Origin: Thioalkalivibrio sp. AKL19
GTDB lineage: Bacteria > Pseudomonadota > Gammaproteobacteria > Ectothiorhodospirales > Ectothiorhodospiraceae
DNA: 64,000 nucleotides
Direction of reading: 5' to 3'
NCBI RefSeq assembly: GCF_000420165.1
Contig: NZ_ATUK01000017.1
Coordinates: forward strand, 1-64,000
Numbering within the stretch: position 1 is the stretch's first letter; every line of letters begins with the position of its first letter. Shown here piece by piece: positions 63,251 to 64,000 of the stretch. Position numbers and translations under genes: made by a program. A model generated the notes under the pieces. That model was given only the letters and a program-made list of their open reading frames with translations. It was not told where the DNA came from and ran no database searches.

Positions 63251-63850
63251 TCAGCGCATCATGCCGCCCTGGCCACCTTGTTGCTGTTGCTGTTGCTGCT
63301 GCATCTGTTGCTGCAGGCTCTGCATGCGCTCGATCACGTCGTCGATGTCGGCGTTTTGCTGGCGCATGGCGGCCATCAGGTCTTCACGCAGGGATTCCTG
63401 GGCTTCCAGGACCTCCTCGTCCTGCGCGACGGCCTGCTGGGCCTCCTGCAGGTTCATCTGTGCCTGCTGCACATCCTCGGACTGGATGACTTCCTGGCGC
63501 TGCTCCGCGCTCAGATCGGGGTCGCGCAGCTGCTCTTCGGCGGATTCCAGGGTCTCCAGATCGCGGCGCGGCTGGTAGCCGGCGGACTCCATCTTGTCCA
63601 GAACCAGGTTTTCGAGTTCTTCGCCTTTTTGTTCCAGCTGCGGGTTGTTCTCGATGGCCTGCTGCTGGGTTTCGGCAAGGGTCTGCTGGAGTTGCTGCAT
63701 CTCCATCTGCGGGTTGCCGCCCTGGCCACCCTGCATGCCCATGCCGCCCTGGCCCTGCTGGCCCATGCCCTGGGCCATGGCGAGCGGACTGGCCAGTGCG
63801 AGCGCGGCCGCGGCGATCAGTCCGGCGAGGGACTGGGAACGAATCTTCAT
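63251..63850 (-). CDS. Secreted Gln/Met-rich protein with poly-Q tract
   Basis: Protein of 199 aa with a signal peptide (SLAGLIAAAALALASPLAMA, likely cleavage after AMA). The mature part is very rich in Gln, Glu and Met. A Gly-rich GMGQQGQGGMGMQGGQGGN stretch follows the signal peptide, a long predicted coiled-coil middle (QQLQQTLAETQQQAIE ... DLMAAMRQQNADIDDVIERM) comes next, and it ends in a run of glutamines (QQQMQQQQQQQQ) from CAG/CAA codons. GAGGAGAAATTCT precedes the start. No family is recognised; a periplasmic structural or stress role is possible. Confidence 0.7.
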   Translation of the reverse strand: MKIRSQSLAGLIAAAALALASPLAMAQGMGQQGQGGMGMQGGQGGNPQMEMQQLQQTLAETQQQAIENNPQLEQKGEELENLVLDKMESAGYQPRRDLETLESAEEQLRDPDLSAEQRQEVIQSEDVQQAQMNLQEAQQAVAQDEEVLEAQESLREDLMAAMRQQNADIDDVIERMQSLQQQMQQQQQQQQGGQGGMMR

Positions 63851-63923
63851 AGAATTTCTCCTCGTGAGTAGATGTATAGAGTAGACAATCGCACTTAACC
63901 CCAGCTTAACAAGCGTGGCCCGC

Positions 63924-64000
63924 TCATGCCGGCGCGCGCGAGTGCCAGGTGACCCGGGCCCCGGCACGCAGCGTCCCGGAGCGCACCACGTCGAGACAAA
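63924..64000 (-). CDS. 3' end of a gene entering from the right (partial)
   Basis: On the minus strand, the frame ending in TGA at 63924-63926 stays open to the window edge. It encodes LDVVRSGTLRAGARVTWHSR and a short tail. The layout, with a glycine pair and a beta-strand ending in a tryptophan, would fit the last strands of a histidine-kinase ATPase domain, but this is too short to assign. Confidence 0.35.
   Translation of the reverse strand, partial: CLDVVRSGTLRAGARVTWHSRAPA

Noticed and set aside
1-64000. tRNA and rRNA genes
   Set aside because: No cloverleaf with the usual GGTTCRA T-arm, and no rRNA-like stretch noticed on either strand.

Overview
The window is high-GC, densely coded chromosome from a gammaproteobacterium. 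Gene content fits best with a halophilic or alkaliphilic Ectothiorhodospiraceae member such as a Thioalkalivibrio relative. That placement is inferred from protein character, the prfB-lysS pair, recCBD, two c-di-GMP proteins, PAS chemoreceptors and the glgB/glgC/GH57/malQ cluster; no rRNA or tRNA is present to anchor it.

Region 1 (0.4-20.2 kb) is a surface polysaccharide locus. It carries nucleotide-sugar enzymes (a UDP-uronate 4-epimerase and a TviB-type dehydrogenase), a Wzx-like flippase, a Wzy/ligase-like membrane protein, at least four glycosyltransferases, a GNAT acetyltransferase, a PglC/WcaJ-like initiating sugar transferase and a DegT-type aminotransferase. Its core (about 4.3-12.5 kb) is clearly richer in A+T than the flanks and looks acquired. 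The notable content is a MurA paralogue with its catalytic positions conserved, a decayed second MurA-like fragment and a MurB paralogue. Together they suggest that UDP-MurNAc or a related lactyl-ether sugar is, or was, made for an exported glycan. Remnants of ISL3-like and IS30-like transposases lie directly after the MurB-like gene.

Region 2 (20.2-24.4 kb) is an accessory stretch of toxin-antitoxin modules. It holds mntA with a frameshifted hepT, a vapBC-like pair with a palindromic operator, and a HicA-like pair behind a perfect 32-bp palindrome, all set among several families of dispersed palindromic repeats. A 318-bp MITE-like element with 32-bp inverted ends lies just before it, against the start of the aminotransferase gene.

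Region 3 (24.3-29.2 kb) has two small acidic proteins divergent from a secreted DUF302 protein, with an FNR/Dnr-like box between them, and then a large membrane PAS-GGDEF-EAL protein. Region 4 (29.3-38.6 kb) is a tightly overlapping recC-recB-recD operon. Region 5 (38.6-41.8 kb) has more repeats, a Phd/PIN toxin-antitoxin pair, an XPF/ERCC4-type nuclease and a small Rossmann protein.

Region 6 (41.8-55 kb) is mostly core: a MASE3-PAS-GGDEF-EAL protein in tandem with an Aer-like chemoreceptor, an RhlE-type helicase, a second chemoreceptor, a DUF255 thioredoxin-like protein, a PsiE-like/RpfE-like pair, prfB with its programmed +1 frameshift, and lysS. Region 7 (55.1-64 kb) holds a secreted PQQ-type sugar dehydrogenase and a glycogen/alpha-glucan cluster (glgB divergent from glgC-GH57-malQ). 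It ends with a secreted glutamine-rich protein and the tail of an incoming gene.
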